From Winogradskyella sediminis (GTDB lineage: Bacteria > Bacteroidota > Bacteroidia > Flavobacteriales > Flavobacteriaceae), in NCBI RefSeq assembly GCF_003387355.1, contig NZ_QUNH01000003.1, positions 374,778 to 438,777 on the forward strand: a stretch of DNA of 64,000 bases, given 5' to 3'. Below, in pieces: positions 19,345 through 29,059 of this stretch; position 1 is the first letter of the stretch; each line of letters starts with the position of its first letter. Under the pieces are notes generated by a model, which worked only from the letters and a program-made list of their open reading frames with translations, had not been told where the DNA came from and did no database searches. The position numbers were made by a program, and so were the translations under genes.

Positions 19345-20216
19345 TGGCTATAAAAAATTCAGAACTCATTTTAAATCCGGATGGTAGTGTATACCATCTC
19401 AATTTAAAGCCCGAAAATATTTCAGACACTATCATTTTTGTTGGTGATCAAGATCGTGTAGAGAAAATAACTAAGCACTTTGATAGTGTAGAATTTAGTA
19501 CTCAAAAACGAGAATTTAAAACACAAACTGGCTACTACCAAGATAAACGACTTACGGTTATTTCCACAGGTATAGGTCCTGATAATATTGATATTGTCTT
19601 AAATGAACTTGATGCTTTAGTTAATATTAATCTAGAAACCAGAGAGCTTAAAAAAGAACTTTCTAGTCTTAATATTGTTAGAATAGGGACTTCGGGATCT
19701 TTACAAAACGATATACCTGTAGATGCCTTTTTAATTAGTACACATGCCTTAGATATTAATGGGATGTTACACTTTTATCAAATTAACGGCATTAGTAATC
19801 CTGAAATTGAAGATGAATTTATAAAGCATACGGACTGGGATAAAAATAAAGCCAGACCCATAATTATTAATAACAGTAAGTATTTAGAAAAGTATTTTGA
19901 AGGGGAGGATATACATAAAGGCATGACAGGTACTGCAGGTGGTTTTTATGGACCTCAAGGACGTGTATTGCGCTTGCCCTTGCAAGATCCGGAGCTTAAT
20001 ACTAAATTAGACAACTTTAGTTACAAGGACTATAGAATTACCAATTTTGAAATGGAAACATCAGTGATTTATGGACTTTCAAAATTGTTAGGTCACGAGG
20101 CTCTATCCTTAAACGCTATCATTGCCAATAGAGCAAACGGTGATTTTAGCAAAGATCCTAAAAAGGTGGTAGATCAATTAATTTTATATGCTTTAGAGCG
20201 TATCGTAAATATCTAA
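19344..20216 (+). CDS. Nucleoside phosphorylase (uridine phosphorylase-like)
   Basis: The 290-residue member of the PNP/UDP phosphorylase superfamily cleaves a nucleoside with phosphate into base and ribose-1-phosphate in the cytoplasm. Markers are IFVGDQDRVEKITKHF, TGIGPDNIDIVLNELDALVNI, the phosphate-site RIGTSGSL, and TNFEMETSVIYGL with the ribose-binding Met-Glu. It is translationally coupled to the DUF1835 gene. The exact base specificity is uncertain; the flavobacterial clade is usually annotated simply as phosphorylase. Confidence 0.82.
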   Translation: MAIKNSELILNPDGSVYHLNLKPENISDTIIFVGDQDRVEKITKHFDSVEFSTQKREFKTQTGYYQDKRLTVISTGIGPDNIDIVLNELDALVNINLETRELKKELSSLNIVRIGTSGSLQNDIPVDAFLISTHALDINGMLHFYQINGISNPEIEDEFIKHTDWDKNKARPIIINNSKYLEKYFEGEDIHKGMTGTAGGFYGPQGRVLRLPLQDPELNTKLDNFSYKDYRITNFEMETSVIYGLSKLLGHEALSLNAIIANRANGDFSKDPKKVVDQLILYALERIVNI

Positions 20217-20275
20217 TAAGCATAAAATAACTTTCTGTTTTATAGGAAGAATTACAGAATTTAGTAAAACACAGA

Positions 20276-21130
20276 ATGAAAAAAGTAAATATAGGAGGTG
20301 TTCCTGAACACTTTAACTTAGCGTGGTACCTCACACTTAAAAACGGTGAATATAAAGATGAAAACATCAATTTAAGGTGGCACGATTATTATGGTGGCAC
20401 AGGCGCTATGACTAAAGCTTTACGTTCTGGAGAGATTGATATGGCTGTGATATTAACCGAAGGAATTGTTAAAGATATCATTGAAGGAAATCCGTCTAAA
20501 ATCGTTCAAACTTTTGTAGAAACCCCTTTAATTTGGGGCATACATGTCGCAGCCGATTCTAAATTTAAAACTGTTAAAGATATCAAAGGTAGTAGAGCTG
20601 CCATAAGTAGATATGGCTCTGGCTCTCATCTTATGGCTTATATCAATGCTAAAAACAACAATTGGGACTTAGAAAAAGACTTGAATTTTGAAGTTATCAA
20701 AAACTTAGATGGCGCCATTAAAGGTCTAACAGAGGGAGATGCTGATTATTTTATGTGGGAGAAATTTACCACTAAGCCCATTGTAGACGAAGGTGTCTTT
20801 AGACGAATTGATAATTGTCCTTCGCCTTGGCCGTGTTTTGTAATTGCAGTAAGACAAGATTTTATTGATCAGAATGCAACGGAGCTTAAAACTATCTTAG
20901 ATATTATTAACGGAACAACTTCAGAGTTTAAATCTATTCCAAGTATAGATAAAACGATTGCTAATCGTTACGAACAAGAGCTAGATGATGTACAAGAATG
21001 GTTATCGTTAACAGAATGGTCGCAAACTATTATGGATAAGAAAACTTTAGATAATGTACAAAATCAACTTTTTGACCTAAATATTATTGAGAAGAAGGTA
21101 GCATATTCCGATTTAATTCATAAGATTTAA
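20276..21130 (+). CDS. NMT1/THI5-like solute-binding protein without signal peptide
   Basis: The 284-residue protein has the periplasmic-binding fold of ABC substrate-binding proteins: LAWYLTLKNGEYKDENINLRW, GTGAMTKALRSGEIDMAVILTEG, KDIKGSRAAISRYGSGSHLMAYI, and GDADYFMWEKFTTKPIVD. It starts MKKVNIGG with no leader, so it is apparently cytoplasmic, and no transporter genes are near. That argues for a soluble ligand-binding or enzymatic role (THI5-like proteins can act in pyrimidine synthesis) rather than uptake. Its position suggests it may be transcribed with the phosphorylase. Confidence 0.72.
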   Translation: MKKVNIGGVPEHFNLAWYLTLKNGEYKDENINLRWHDYYGGTGAMTKALRSGEIDMAVILTEGIVKDIIEGNPSKIVQTFVETPLIWGIHVAADSKFKTVKDIKGSRAAISRYGSGSHLMAYINAKNNNWDLEKDLNFEVIKNLDGAIKGLTEGDADYFMWEKFTTKPIVDEGVFRRIDNCPSPWPCFVIAVRQDFIDQNATELKTILDIINGTTSEFKSIPSIDKTIANRYEQELDDVQEWLSLTEWSQTIMDKKTLDNVQNQLFDLNIIEKKVAYSDLIHKI

Positions 21131-21272
21131 GTTTGTAGCCATAGTAACCATTGGATATTGAGCGCAAATCATTTTAACAATTTCATATTTTTAAAACCAT
21201 CATATTTAGACAGATAATTATTTAAAGTTAAAGTGTTTTGGATTATAATTTCCAATATTTCAAAAATTTAGT

Positions 21273-21280
21273 TACATTTG
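21273..21280 (+). promoter_or_regulatory. Candidate -7 promoter box for the small membrane-anchored ORF
   Basis: TACATTTG matches TAnnTTTG and lies 43 bp upstream of the ATG at 21324 in a 193-bp gap. It supports the small ORF being expressed. Confidence 0.35.
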
Positions 21281-21323
21281 TTTACCTCTGCATCAGTATT
21301 ATTGATAACCCAAATAGATAAAT

Positions 21324-21545
21324 ATGATTGTAAACATTATTCTAATTTTATCATGCTTAGTTGCTATTAATTTTTTATTATTAATATTTAGTTGCAATAA
21401 AACCACTAAGAAAGTTTCAAATAAAGTGGCTCAACCTGTAAAAGCTAATATTAAGCCAGCTCAAACAATTAAATCTAAAAAATCACCTACTCTAGTGTCC
21501 AATCAATTACAGTCTTCTCGTCAACTTGCGCCAACTGGTAGTTAG
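21324..21545 (+). CDS. Small protein with N-terminal membrane helix, unknown function
   Basis: The 73-residue ORF has a hydrophobic N-terminal helix (MIVNIILILSCLVAINFLLLIF) ending in SCNKTTKK and then a basic, proline-containing hydrophilic tail. The Cys after the helix could be a lipidation site but the lipobox is poor. Its last 59 bp overlap the convergent ung gene, which is unusual and lowers confidence in the tail; a promoter-like core upstream supports expression. Confidence 0.45.
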   Translation: MIVNIILILSCLVAINFLLLIFSCNKTTKKVSNKVAQPVKANIKPAQTIKSKKSPTLVSNQLQSSRQLAPTGS

Positions 21546-22164
21546 TTTTACTGAAATGCTTATTTCCAAACCAATACCCTCTATTTGCACTTAATGGAGA
21601 AGGATGACCGCTCTCAAGAACGATATGTTTTTTAGTATCAATTAATTTCTTTTTCTTTTTAGCATAGCCTCCCCAAAGTAGAAACACAACATTTGTTTTT
21701 TCTGTACTAATGGTTTTAATAACCGCATCTGTAAATTGCTCCCAACCTTTCTTTTGATGACTTCCAGCTTTATGCGCTCTAACCGTTAAAGTGGCATTTA
21801 ACAACAAAACTCCTTGATCTGCCCATGGTATTAAATTACCACTTATAGGGTAAGCAACACCAAGATCTTGTTTTAGTTCTTTAAATATATTAACTAACGA
21901 CGGAGGATGTTTTATACCATCGTTTACGGAAAAACTTAAACCATTAGCCTGACCAATATCATGATAAGGATCCTGACCTAAAATAACGACCTTTAAGTTA
22001 TTAAAATGACAATGATTAAAAGCATTAAAAATATCTGATGCCTTAGGAAAACACTGATAATGGCTATACTCTTCTTTGACAAAGGCTGCTAAAGCTTTGA
22101 AATAAGGTTTTTCAAACTCGGTTTCGAGATAAATTTTCCAGCTTTCATTTATATTTACATTCAT
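21487..22164 (-). CDS. ung: Uracil-DNA glycosylase, family 1
   Basis: This enzyme removes uracil from DNA as the first step of base excision repair. The 225-residue length is typical. The catalytic water-activating motif GQDPYHD contains Asp65 and His68; the FSV uracil-stacking stretch follows in GLSFSVNDG, and the minor-groove loop is GHPSPLSANRG. Start MNVNINESWK has no alternative. It is a single-gene unit divergent from the YfcC transporter, with 58 bp between the start codons. Confidence 0.95.
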   Translation of the reverse strand: MNVNINESWKIYLETEFEKPYFKALAAFVKEEYSHYQCFPKASDIFNAFNHCHFNNLKVVILGQDPYHDIGQANGLSFSVNDGIKHPPSLVNIFKELKQDLGVAYPISGNLIPWADQGVLLLNATLTVRAHKAGSHQKKGWEQFTDAVIKTISTEKTNVVFLLWGGYAKKKKKLIDTKKHIVLESGHPSPLSANRGYWFGNKHFSKTNYQLAQVDEKTVIDWTLE

Positions 22165-22222
22165 AGACGCTTAATCAAATTAGATTCTTAATAAGGTTTA
22201 AATTTGCAACAAACTATTTAGA

Positions 22223-23716
22223 ATGAAACATCTAAAATTTCCCTCTGCACAAACAATTTTATTTATCATAGCAGGTTTAGTTACGCTTTTAACTTGGCTA
22301 ATTCCGGCAGGTAAATACGATACGTTAAGCTACAATACTAAAACAGACAAATTTACACGATTAAGTCTAGATAAAGAAATTGAGCTACCTGCTTCACAAG
22401 CTACACTCGAAGATTTAAATATTAAAATTCCCTTAGGTAAATTTACTAACGGTGATATATACAAGCCTATTAACATCCCTGGAACATATAGCGAATTAGA
22501 AGCCCAACCACAAGGTTTTCTTGAGTTTGTAAAATCGCCAGTTAAAGGTATCATTGAAGCTGCAGACATTATTTTCTTAGTTTTAATTATCGGTGGTTTA
22601 ATAGGTATTCTTAACAAATCTGGAGCTTTTGATGCAGCTATTGGTCAACTTGTAAACCTATTAAAAGGGAGGGAATCCTTACTTATTGTGTTGGTAACAA
22701 CCTTAGTTGCTTTAGGTGGAACTACCTTCGGTTTTGCCGAAGAAACAATTGCGTTTTTTCCTATTTTGATTCCTGTGTTTTTAGCGGCAAAATACGATGC
22801 CATAGTTGGTGTAGCTTGTATTTTCTTAGGTTCTGCCATTGGTACCATGTGTTCTACAATAAATCCTTTTTCTACCATTATTGCTAGTGATTCAGCTGGT
22901 ATTAATTGGACGACTGGTCTTTATGGGCGTATATTTATGTTGCTCTTATGTCTAACGATTACTATACTTTATATCCTTAATTATGCGAAACGCGTAAAAA
23001 ATGATCCTTCAAAATCTATAATATATCATCAAAAAGAAGAAATAGAAGCCTTATTCGCTTTAAAAAATAGTACCAATATTAAATTTAATTGGAGACTAAA
23101 ATTAGCCTTGTTCGTTTTTACAAGTTGCTTTATACTAATGATAATTGGTGTATCCGTTTTAGATTGGTGGTTTATAGAAATGACAACGGTCTTCTTGGTC
23201 GGCTCTATACTTATTGGGTTTATTATTAAAATGAGTGAAACCGAATTCATTGAAACCTTTGTAAAAGGTGCAAGTGACCTATTGGGAGTTGCATTGATTA
23301 TTGGGATTGCCAGAGGAGTCACCGTACTTATGACCGACGGATTAATCAGTGATACCTTATTATTTTACGCCAGTGATTTAACCACAGGCATGTCTAAAGG
23401 CATTTTCACTAGCGTATTGACAATGATTTATGCCGGATTATCATTTTTTATTCCAAGCTCTTCCGGAATGGCTGTTTTAACCATGCCTATAATGGCACCT
23501 TTAGCAGATACTGTGGGAATTGGACGCGAAATAGTAGTAAACACGTATCAATACGGTTTAGGGCTCTTTTACCTTATCAATCCTACTGGCTTAATATTAG
23601 CATCGCTAGCGGTAGCTAAAATCAATTTTAGTAAATGGCTAAAATTTATAATGCCTTTATTTATAATATTAACCTTAGTAATTTTAATCGTTTTAGCACT
23701 ATCTTCATACGTATAG
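22223..23716 (+). CDS. YfcC family membrane transporter
   Basis: The 497-residue integral membrane protein has about twelve hydrophobic segments. It opens with SAQTILFIIAGLVTLLTWLIPAGKYD, a standard YfcC/DcuC-like start with an ensuing extracytoplasmic loop. GGTTFGFAEETIAFFPILIPVFLAAKYD and the C-terminal FIPSSSGMAVLTMPIMAPLAD are the two pseudo-symmetric family motifs. Members are ion-coupled carriers for dicarboxylates or basic amino acids; the substrate here is undetermined. It is followed 48 bp later by mutS2 but a functional link is unlikely. Confidence 0.82.
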   Translation: MKHLKFPSAQTILFIIAGLVTLLTWLIPAGKYDTLSYNTKTDKFTRLSLDKEIELPASQATLEDLNIKIPLGKFTNGDIYKPINIPGTYSELEAQPQGFLEFVKSPVKGIIEAADIIFLVLIIGGLIGILNKSGAFDAAIGQLVNLLKGRESLLIVLVTTLVALGGTTFGFAEETIAFFPILIPVFLAAKYDAIVGVACIFLGSAIGTMCSTINPFSTIIASDSAGINWTTGLYGRIFMLLLCLTITILYILNYAKRVKNDPSKSIIYHQKEEIEALFALKNSTNIKFNWRLKLALFVFTSCFILMIIGVSVLDWWFIEMTTVFLVGSILIGFIIKMSETEFIETFVKGASDLLGVALIIGIARGVTVLMTDGLISDTLLFYASDLTTGMSKGIFTSVLTMIYAGLSFFIPSSSGMAVLTMPIMAPLADTVGIGREIVVNTYQYGLGLFYLINPTGLILASLAVAKINFSKWLKFIMPLFIILTLVILIVLALSSYV

Positions 23717-23764
23717 TATATTATAAAACTCTAAATTTGCAACTCTAAATTTGTAGCCTTTCAT

Positions 23765-25930
23765 ATGATAAATATTCATGAAAAAACATTAAAAGACCTC
23801 GAGTTTTTTACCGTTTTAAATCAAGTTAGCGAACATACTCTTACAGCTTTAGGAAAAGAAGCAGTATTGGCAACTCTTCCTTTTAAAGAAGAGCAACGGC
23901 TGCTATTAGAACTTGATTTTACAAATGAATACTTATCTTCTTTTGATAATGATAATCGCATTCCAAATCACGGTTTTGATTCGATTTCTAAAGAACTAAA
24001 ACTTTTAAAAATAGAAAACACGTATTTAGAGGTGCATAGCTTACAGAAAATTGTAAGCATGTCTATTACGGTTAATTCCATTCTAATTTTCTTAAAGAAG
24101 TTTGAAACCTATTACCCTAAACTCTATCAAAATAGTCAAGATATTGAAGTTACTAAAGTCATTATTGAACAAGTCGATGCAGTTATTGATCGGTTTGGTG
24201 ATATTAAGGATGATGCCTCTCCCGTACTTTTAAATTTAAGACGCACCATAAATCAACTAAAAGGTAAAATAAACAGCAGTTTTACTTCTGCATTAAACAC
24301 CTATCATAATTTAGAATATCTCGATGATATTAGAGAGTCCGTTGTAGATAACAAGCGTGTGCTTGCAGTTAAGGCTATGTATCGTAGAAAAGTAAAAGGT
24401 GCTATAATGGGTGGAAGTAAAACGGGTAGCATCGTTTATATTGAACCTGAAACGACCTTACAACACACAAGGGAGCTGAACAATTTAGAATATGAGGAAA
24501 AAGAAGAGGTCATAAAAATTTTAAAATCCCTTACCGATTATATTCGTTTGTTTTCTCCACTTCTTAAAGATTACCAGGAATTTTTAACGGAATTAGACGT
24601 TATATCTGCCAAAGCAAAATATGCACAAAGTATGAATGCTATTTTGCCAGAATTCTCAGAAGAACGCCGTATGTATTTGCGTGATGCTTATCATCCGTTA
24701 CTGTTTTTAAATAATAAAGAAAAAGTGGAAACGACTTATCCTCAAACGATAGGATTAGAAAAAGACAGTAGAATTATTGTAATTTCCGGACCAAATGCAG
24801 GAGGAAAAAGTATTACCTTAAAAACAGTTGGTTTGCTACAAGTAATGTTGCAAAGTGGTATGCTTATTCCTGTACACGAGCGCAGTAAAGTGTGTTTATT
24901 CGATAGAGTTTTGAGTGATATTGGTGATAATCAATCCATTGAAAACCATTTAAGCACATACAGTTATCGTCTTAAACAGATGAATTATTTCCTCAGAAAA
25001 TGTAATAATAAAACCTTATTCTTAATCGATGAGTTTGGAACAGGAAGTGATCCAGAATTAGGAGGTGCTTTAGCAGAAACGTTTTTAGAAGTTTTCTATG
25101 AGCGAGAAGCCTTTGGCATTATCACTACCCACTACTCTAACCTCAAATTATTAGCCAATGAGTTGCCATACATGGAAAACGCTAATATGCTTTTTAACGA
25201 ACGTACATTAGAACCGATGTACAAATTGGTGGTTGGCCAAGCAGGAAGTTCGTTTACGTTTGAAGTGGCACAGAAAAACGGCATTCCATATAGCTTAATT
25301 AATAAATCTAAAAAGAAAATTGAGCGCGGCAAAGTCCGGTTCGATGCAACAATTGCGAAGCTTCAAAAAGAACGCAGTAAATTAGAACGCACCGAACGTT
25401 CACTTAAAGAAAACGAAAAGAAGAAGTTGTCCGAAGCTGATAAGCTAGAAGAAGTCAATGCTAAAGTTCAAAAGAAATTAGAAAGCTTTCAAGAGTTATA
25501 TGATTCTAACCAACGCTTAATTTACTTAGGTCAAAAAGTCAATGATATCTCAGAAAAGTATTTTGAAAATAAAAAGAAACGCGAGTTAATGGCTGAACTC
25601 TTTAAATTGGTTCAAATTGAAAATTCAAAGCGTAAAAAATTAACAGCGAAACAAAAACGCGCCGAAAAGCATAAAGAACGCCAAGTAAAAGCAGAAGCAG
25701 AAAAGAAAGTTGAAGTCATTCGTAAGAAGAAAAAAGCAGCTAAAAAGAAAGAAGTTAAAGTAGAAAAACCTAAACCTATTATACGTGTAGGTGATCGGGT
25801 ACGCATGCAAGATGGACGAGCAATTGGCAGTGTCGATTCAATAGAAAAAGGCAAAGCCAACGTTAATTATGGTATGTTTACCACCAACGTTAGCTTAGAT
25901 CAATTGGAATTGGTTGAAGCTAAAAAATAA
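23765..25930 (+). CDS. mutS2: MutS2-family ATPase lacking the Smr nuclease domain
   Basis: The 721-residue MutS paralogue has no mismatch-recognition domain. The core/clamp occupies ~1-330, then an ABC-type ATPase with Walker A SGPNAGGKSITLKTVGLL, LIDEFGTGSDPELGGALAE and the TTHYSNLK switch. A highly charged coiled-coil (~510-670) follows, then a KOW-like end (VGDRVRMQDGRAIGSVDSIEKG). MutS2 proteins suppress recombination or act in rescue of collided ribosomes. The usual C-terminal Smr domain is absent, and the ORF stops cleanly after the KOW-like region, as in other Flavobacteriia I know. Confidence 0.87.
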   Translation: MINIHEKTLKDLEFFTVLNQVSEHTLTALGKEAVLATLPFKEEQRLLLELDFTNEYLSSFDNDNRIPNHGFDSISKELKLLKIENTYLEVHSLQKIVSMSITVNSILIFLKKFETYYPKLYQNSQDIEVTKVIIEQVDAVIDRFGDIKDDASPVLLNLRRTINQLKGKINSSFTSALNTYHNLEYLDDIRESVVDNKRVLAVKAMYRRKVKGAIMGGSKTGSIVYIEPETTLQHTRELNNLEYEEKEEVIKILKSLTDYIRLFSPLLKDYQEFLTELDVISAKAKYAQSMNAILPEFSEERRMYLRDAYHPLLFLNNKEKVETTYPQTIGLEKDSRIIVISGPNAGGKSITLKTVGLLQVMLQSGMLIPVHERSKVCLFDRVLSDIGDNQSIENHLSTYSYRLKQMNYFLRKCNNKTLFLIDEFGTGSDPELGGALAETFLEVFYEREAFGIITTHYSNLKLLANELPYMENANMLFNERTLEPMYKLVVGQAGSSFTFEVAQKNGIPYSLINKSKKKIERGKVRFDATIAKLQKERSKLERTERSLKENEKKKLSEADKLEEVNAKVQKKLESFQELYDSNQRLIYLGQKVNDISEKYFENKKKRELMAELFKLVQIENSKRKKLTAKQKRAEKHKERQVKAEAEKKVEVIRKKKKAAKKKEVKVEKPKPIIRVGDRVRMQDGRAIGSVDSIEKGKANVNYGMFTTNVSLDQLELVEAKK

Positions 25931-26031
25931 AACGAAGAACTTCAACATCCCTTACACTAATTTGTAAGCTACTATAGTAAATGAAGAAGAGGATTTAACG
26001 TCTTTTTTAAATGCCTTACAGTCATAATACT

Positions 26032-26039
26032 TATCTTTG
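26032..26039 (+). promoter_or_regulatory. Candidate -7 promoter box for the DCC-family gene
   Basis: TATCTTTG matches TAnnTTTG within the 195-bp gap after mutS2, 86 bp before the next start codon. Confidence 0.3.
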
Positions 26040-26128
26040 CCTCATTCTGTCCTATTGACGAAGGCAGACATCCATAAATAAAACCTGAGGCTTAAAATAT
26101 ATTCCTGGCTTCTAAGGAATGACACATG

Positions 26129-26548
26129 ATGTTAGAAATTCCAAAAAACAAACAATTAATACTCTTCGACGGAGTTTGCAATCTCTGTAACTCTAGCGTT
26201 TTGTATGTAATAAAACGAGATCAAAAAGATAAATTCTTGTTTGCTCCTTTACAGAGTGACATTGGAAAGACTATCATTAAAAAATTTCATATAGATACAG
26301 AAAAAACTGATTCTATATTATTATACAATCCTGAACAAGATCGTTTAACATATAAATCAACAGCGGCATTATTAATTGCTAAGGACTTAAAATTTCCTAC
26401 TAACCTAATGGCTGTTTTTTTAATAGTGCCTGCTTTTATAAGAAATTGGGTTTATAATTATATTGCCAAACACCGTTATCAATGGTATGGAAAAAAGGAA
26501 GCTTGCATGATTCCTACTCCTGAGTTAAAATCTAAATTTTTAGATTAA
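26129..26548 (+). CDS. DCC family thiol-disulfide oxidoreductase-like protein (DUF393)
   Basis: The 139-residue protein shows the family signature LILFDGVCNLCNSSVLYVIKRD, where DGVCNLC gives the DxxCxxC motif, followed by FAPLQSDIGKTII and the C-terminal YNYIAKHRYQWYGKKEAC. A thioredoxin-like fold is expected, and the activity is inferred from the Cys pair only. I use the second Met (26129) because the two ATGs are adjacent; either is possible. It is flanked by its own likely promoter and a strong terminator, so it is monocistronic. Confidence 0.85.
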   Translation: MLEIPKNKQLILFDGVCNLCNSSVLYVIKRDQKDKFLFAPLQSDIGKTIIKKFHIDTEKTDSILLYNPEQDRLTYKSTAALLIAKDLKFPTNLMAVFLIVPAFIRNWVYNYIAKHRYQWYGKKEACMIPTPELKSKFLD

Positions 26549-26550
26549 AT

Positions 26551-26586
26551 AAAAAGCCTTTTCGCAACCAACGAAAAGGCTTTTTT
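26551..26586 (+). terminator. Rho-independent terminator
   Basis: A 14-bp perfect stem, AAAAAGCCTTTTCG with CGAAAAGGCTTTTT, has a 7-nt loop and a terminal T run, three bases after the DCC gene. Confidence 0.92.
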
Positions 26587-26913
26587 AAATTAACAACTTA
26601 CTTAAAACTAATGTCAACAAAAAAATGTATCAATTTTGTATTGAGCAATATTAAATTGATTAATAGCACACTATTTTATTACCACAAAGATATAGACCGC
26701 TTAAAAAGCAGCCTAAAATAATCGTTATACACACTTGTAATAATGATTTAGGTTTAAAAAATGTCAATTCTATCTATCAATAACATTTTAACAGTAATTG
26801 TCTTACTAATCAATAACGTAGGTTCACGTATTATACTTTACACTTCACTCATTGTAAATTACATAGCGATACTAAGTGTTTTAATTTTGAATAAACCAAA
26901 ACACTTTTTCACT

Positions 26914-29049
26914 ATGATTATCCAATCAATTTTTTTAAAAAAGCCACTATGCATTTTATTTCTTCTTGCATTACAAATGGTACAAGCATCACAACAACCT
27001 AGTAAAATAAAAACAGTCACCGTATACTTGGATGGAGCAGAAATAAACAGAGAATCTACAGTAAAAATTGATGCAGGGAAATCTGAAATCACGTTGAACG
27101 GATTGTCACCTTTTATAGAAGAAAGCAGCATCCAAATCTCAGGATTAAAAGACGCTTCTATTTTATCTATTAATTATGGCATCAATTTTTTATCTAAACA
27201 AAAGAAAAGCGATTCCATCGTAACATTACAAAATAAATTAACAGTATTAGAGGATAAGATACAATACCAACACCATTTAATTGCTGGTTATAATGAAGAA
27301 CTAAGTCTATTACAAAAAAACAAAACATTAGGCAATGCCTCTGAAGTTGTTAATCTAGAAAAGTTGAAAACCTTTGCGACCTACTATAGAACGCGGATTA
27401 CAGCACTTAAAATAGACCTAGATAATTCTAATTCCAAAATTCTAGATTACCAAGAACTGAAGTCTGATATAAACTTACAGTTAAAAGAATTAAACGTTAT
27501 TAAAAAAGTACAAACCGGCGAAATTAAAATTAAGCTAAATAGCACTATCGCTACAACACTAGACTTAAAAATTACATACAATATTAAGAATGCCGGTTGG
27601 TTTCCTGTGTACGACTTAAAGGCTGATAAAATTAATAGTCCTATTAATTTGGAGTATAAAGCGCATGTTTTTCAAAACTCGGGTTGCGACTGGACGGATG
27701 TTAATTTGGTACTTTCTACAAGCGATCCCAATACTAATAATACAAAACCTATTGTGAACCCCAAGTATTTAAACTTTGTAAACCCATATCGCAACTACCA
27801 ATCACAAAGGGCCACTAGAAGCTATAATTACAAGTACAATCCTTTAGTTAAAAATGTTTCTGGCGTTGTAACATCATCGTCAGATGGTTTACCATTACCT
27901 GGAGTTAGCGTTCTTGAAAAAGGAACTTCCAACGGTATAGAAACTGATTTTGACGGTCGTTATACTCTAAAAACAACATCTGGAAATACATTACAATATT
28001 CCTATGCAGGTATGAAAACAGAAACCTTACCAATTCACTCTAGTATTATGAATGTTTCATTAGATGATGCCAATACTTTAGACGAAGTAGTCGTGGTTGG
28101 TTACGGAACAAAAGGTGAAAAATCAATCTCTAAAGCGATTTCTACAGTGAAATCTGAAGAAATATCTCACGCTTTAAAAGGACAAGTTGCTGAAGTCAAT
28201 ATACGAGGTGTTGGTAGTTTAAAATCAACATCTAATCCGCTATATATTGTTGATGGTGTACCCTTTACTGATAAACACATAAATAATATAAATCCTGATG
28301 ATATTTTAGATATAAAAGTGCTTAAGGATGCATCCTCAACCAGTATGTACGGCAGTCGTGGATCCAATGGTGTTGTTTTAATTACATTAAAAGAAGCGTC
28401 TAAAAGTAAGATAAACAACTTAGGTATTACTGTAGAAACAGGGATTATGAATACCAGATTCGAGATAAATAAAATGCATTCAATTCCATCTGACGGTGAT
28501 ATTTCGGTTATAGACATTGACCAGTTTAGTGTACCAGCCTCTTATAATTATTTTGCAGCGCCTATTCTAAATGAAAATGTATTCTTAACTGCTAAAATTG
28601 GAAATTGGGAACAGTACAATTTATTACCAGCTGAAGCAAATATATATTTTGAAGGAAGTTATTCTGGTAAAACCAACATTAACCCAAGTGCCACTACAGA
28701 TAGTTTAACGGTGTCGTTAGGTGTAGATCCTAATATTATAGTAAAACGCAAACAACGGAACGATTTTAAAAAGACAACATTTATAGGAAACAATAGAGTG
28801 ATTCAAAAAGCCTTTGAAATTGAAATAAAAAACAATAAACCTACCGATATTCAACTCACATTATTAGATCGCATACCAAAAAGCCAAGATAAAACCATTA
28901 AAATTGACGATATAGAAACCGGAAGCTCTAAATACGATGAAGATAATGGTATCTTAACGTGGCGACTAAATTTAAAATCGAGTGCCACAGAAAATGTTAA
29001 ACTTTCGTATTCTGTAAAATTTCCGAAAGGTAAACGCGTTAACTTATAA
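26914..29049 (+). CDS. MuiA-like DUF4140/DUF4139 protein with inserted carboxypeptidase-regulatory and TonB-plug domains
   Basis: The start at 26914 gives a signal peptide (MIIQSIFLKKPLCILFLLAL); a 51-residue hydrophobic extension from 26761 is not preferred. The order is DUF4140 (KIKTVTVYLDGAEINRESTV), a coiled coil, and the first half of the DUF4139 beta region (NAGWFPVYDLKADKI). An inserted CarboxypepD_reg-like module then appears (SGVVTSSSDGLPLPGVSVLEKGT, TDFDGRYTL), followed by a SusC-type plug (LDEVVVVGYGTKG, NPLYIVDGVPF, ILKDAS-like KVLKDASSTSMYGSRGSNGVVLIT). The DUF4139 C-terminal half resumes (FSVPASYNYFAAPILNENVFLTA...). No TonB beta-barrel is present. It is probably periplasmic; its function is unknown. 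Confidence 0.8.
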   Translation: MIIQSIFLKKPLCILFLLALQMVQASQQPSKIKTVTVYLDGAEINRESTVKIDAGKSEITLNGLSPFIEESSIQISGLKDASILSINYGINFLSKQKKSDSIVTLQNKLTVLEDKIQYQHHLIAGYNEELSLLQKNKTLGNASEVVNLEKLKTFATYYRTRITALKIDLDNSNSKILDYQELKSDINLQLKELNVIKKVQTGEIKIKLNSTIATTLDLKITYNIKNAGWFPVYDLKADKINSPINLEYKAHVFQNSGCDWTDVNLVLSTSDPNTNNTKPIVNPKYLNFVNPYRNYQSQRATRSYNYKYNPLVKNVSGVVTSSSDGLPLPGVSVLEKGTSNGIETDFDGRYTLKTTSGNTLQYSYAGMKTETLPIHSSIMNVSLDDANTLDEVVVVGYGTKGEKSISKAISTVKSEEISHALKGQVAEVNIRGVGSLKSTSNPLYIVDGVPFTDKHINNINPDDILDIKVLKDASSTSMYGSRGSNGVVLITLKEASKSKINNLGITVETGIMNTRFEINKMHSIPSDGDISVIDIDQFSVPASYNYFAAPILNENVFLTAKIGNWEQYNLLPAEANIYFEGSYSGKTNINPSATTDSLTVSLGVDPNIIVKRKQRNDFKKTTFIGNNRVIQKAFEIEIKNNKPTDIQLTLLDRIPKSQDKTIKIDDIETGSSKYDEDNGILTWRLNLKSSATENVKLSYSVKFPKGKRVNL

Positions 29050-29059
29050 CAAAACACAC

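Noticed and set aside
26761..26913. 51-residue N-terminal extension of the MuiA-like protein
   Set aside because: It would put extra hydrophobic segments before a complete signal peptide that starts at 26914.
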